NCBI GenBank assembly: GCA_905250115.1
Contig: CAJNOI010000304.1
Coordinates: 19,624 to 83,623 of the forward strand
Source of the DNA: Adineta steineri
Lineage: Eukaryota; Rotifera; Eurotatoria; Adinetida; Adinetidae
DNA: 64,000 nucleotides
Direction: 5' to 3'
Positions 63,179-64,000 of the stretch are shown piece by piece. Position 1 is the first letter of the stretch; each line of letters opens with the position of its first letter. The notes beneath the pieces were generated by a model. It was not told where the DNA came from. It did no database searches and was given only the letters and a program-made list of their open reading frames with translations. A program made the position numbers and the translations under genes.

Positions 63179-64000
63179 ATGGTAAGTTGAATTAAATAAC
63201 ATAACGGATTTTCAATTCTTCAATATAGATATTATTCAAAATTATATGTATATTTGGTTGCTTTATTTTAATGACACATGCGAAATGTAATATAGCCGAA
63301 GATCCATTGGAATTAGTTGAGTGTCTATCTCATATAAGTACAATTCTAATTGCACTTTCGAAAAACGGTCAGTTTATGAACAATTTTTTATGTTAATTAT
63401 GTAACATGTTTCAGATATTGCTAGAATGTGTAGATCGACAACATTAATCACAGAATGCGCACAGAGTCATATATCGGAATGCATTGGAGAACGGGTTTGT
63501 GAACATAACAATCTACTTGGAGTAAATTTCGAATTTGATTTATTTTGTTAAATCTAGATTGGAATTGCAGCTTTCAATGAACTTAAAGGCCTGTCACAAA
63601 ATTGTTGTCCGGATCGTAATGCTCCAACTTGTTCAATTCGAGGTTTGTTTCGCATGTAATTGTATAGAAAATAATTACGAAATTTATCTCTTTAATTTTC
63701 ATAGATTCAGTGATAAACAACCAACGTTGTTTTTCTGCTGATTCTCTTGTTACTCTATCAAATGGCAAACAGAAATCGGTTGCTCACTTACAATCAGGTG
63801 ATGCACTTCTTGCTTATAATCATAAAACAAAACAAATCACCTCTACACATCTTATCACTATGCTTGATTTTCAACCACATCACTTTGGTAATTCATTTCA
63901 ACTAATTATCAACTTCTTATATCTATCTTAATTCTTTTCAGCTATATTCAAACAAGTAACAACAAGCACAGGTCGACAGTTATCATTAACTTCATCACAT
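63179..64000 (+). CDS. Secreted Cys-rich Hint protein, copy 2 (3' end outside window)
   Basis: Same gene structure as copy 1: ATG alone at 63179-63181, then 63229-63367, 63415-63494, 63558-63642, 63705-63887 and 63952 onward. The signal peptide continues LFKIICIFGCFILMTHA. The Cys-rich domain keeps the spacing (KC, EC, MC, EC, EC, CCP, TC) but little else. From QRCFSADSLVTLSNGKQKS the Hint part is almost identical to copy 1, including the following intron. The window ends 49 bases into the last exon, inside TTSTGRQLSLTSSH. Exon phases match copy 1 throughout, so the frame is intact as far as visible. Confidence 0.9.

Overview
The window is AT-rich nuclear DNA of a small-genome invertebrate. 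Introns are short (mostly 45-70 bp, GT..AG), genes are dense and on both strands, and every clear homologue is a metazoan family: MAK16, EOGT, a MYST acetyltransferase, P2X, PKA-C, QKI, ANKAR, rhodopsin-like GPCRs, GPHR and hedgehog-type Hint proteins. The combination of divergent short GPCRs, chitin-binding secreted proteins, DUF4419 and Hint paralogues resembles bdelloid rotifers (Adineta/Rotaria type). That assignment is inference from style and repertoire, not proven. Two 100-N scaffold gaps (20668-20767 and 50563-50662) are present. No rRNA, tRNA, CRISPR or bacterial-type operon was seen.

Layout. 1-5.8 kb, plus strand: 3' part of MAK16 (ribosome biogenesis), two orphan exons resembling the C-terminus of COA1, EOGT (O-GlcNAc transferase of the ER), and a MYST histone acetyltransferase whose last intron carries a fold-back element. 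5.9-20.1 kb, minus strand: a 13-exon P2X ATP-gated channel, an unrecognised 239-aa protein, a PKA catalytic subunit with two phase-compatible alternative first exons, and the STAR/KH RNA-binding protein Quaking with two alternative C-terminal ends. 20.7-26.6 kb: two ANKAR-like genes head to head, the minus-strand one cut by the first gap.

27-47.4 kb: a rhodopsin-like receptor (minus), a roughly 6 kb stretch without recognisable genes, a secreted mucin-like protein with a C-terminal chitin-binding domain, a GPCR-like protein with only about four membrane segments, a DUF4419 protein, another receptor, a hAT-type MITE with a perfect 8-bp target duplication, and a claudin-like four-pass protein. 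47.4-58.2 kb is gene-poor. It holds a small four-pass membrane protein and an intronless receptor, flanked by two diverged copies of a roughly 1 kb direct repeat; the first copy runs into the second gap. 58.2-64 kb, plus strand: the Golgi pH regulator GPHR, then a tandem pair of secreted Cys-rich plus Hint proteins. Their Hint exons are almost identical while their N-terminal domains are highly diverged. The second one runs off the window.

Most multi-exon models were assembled by hand from splice sites. For each complete model the exon lengths sum to a multiple of three and the joined protein follows the known family. The genes are ordinary independent eukaryotic units. The few functional links (PKA and GPCRs; P2X and GPCRs as surface receptors) are not evidence of an operon.
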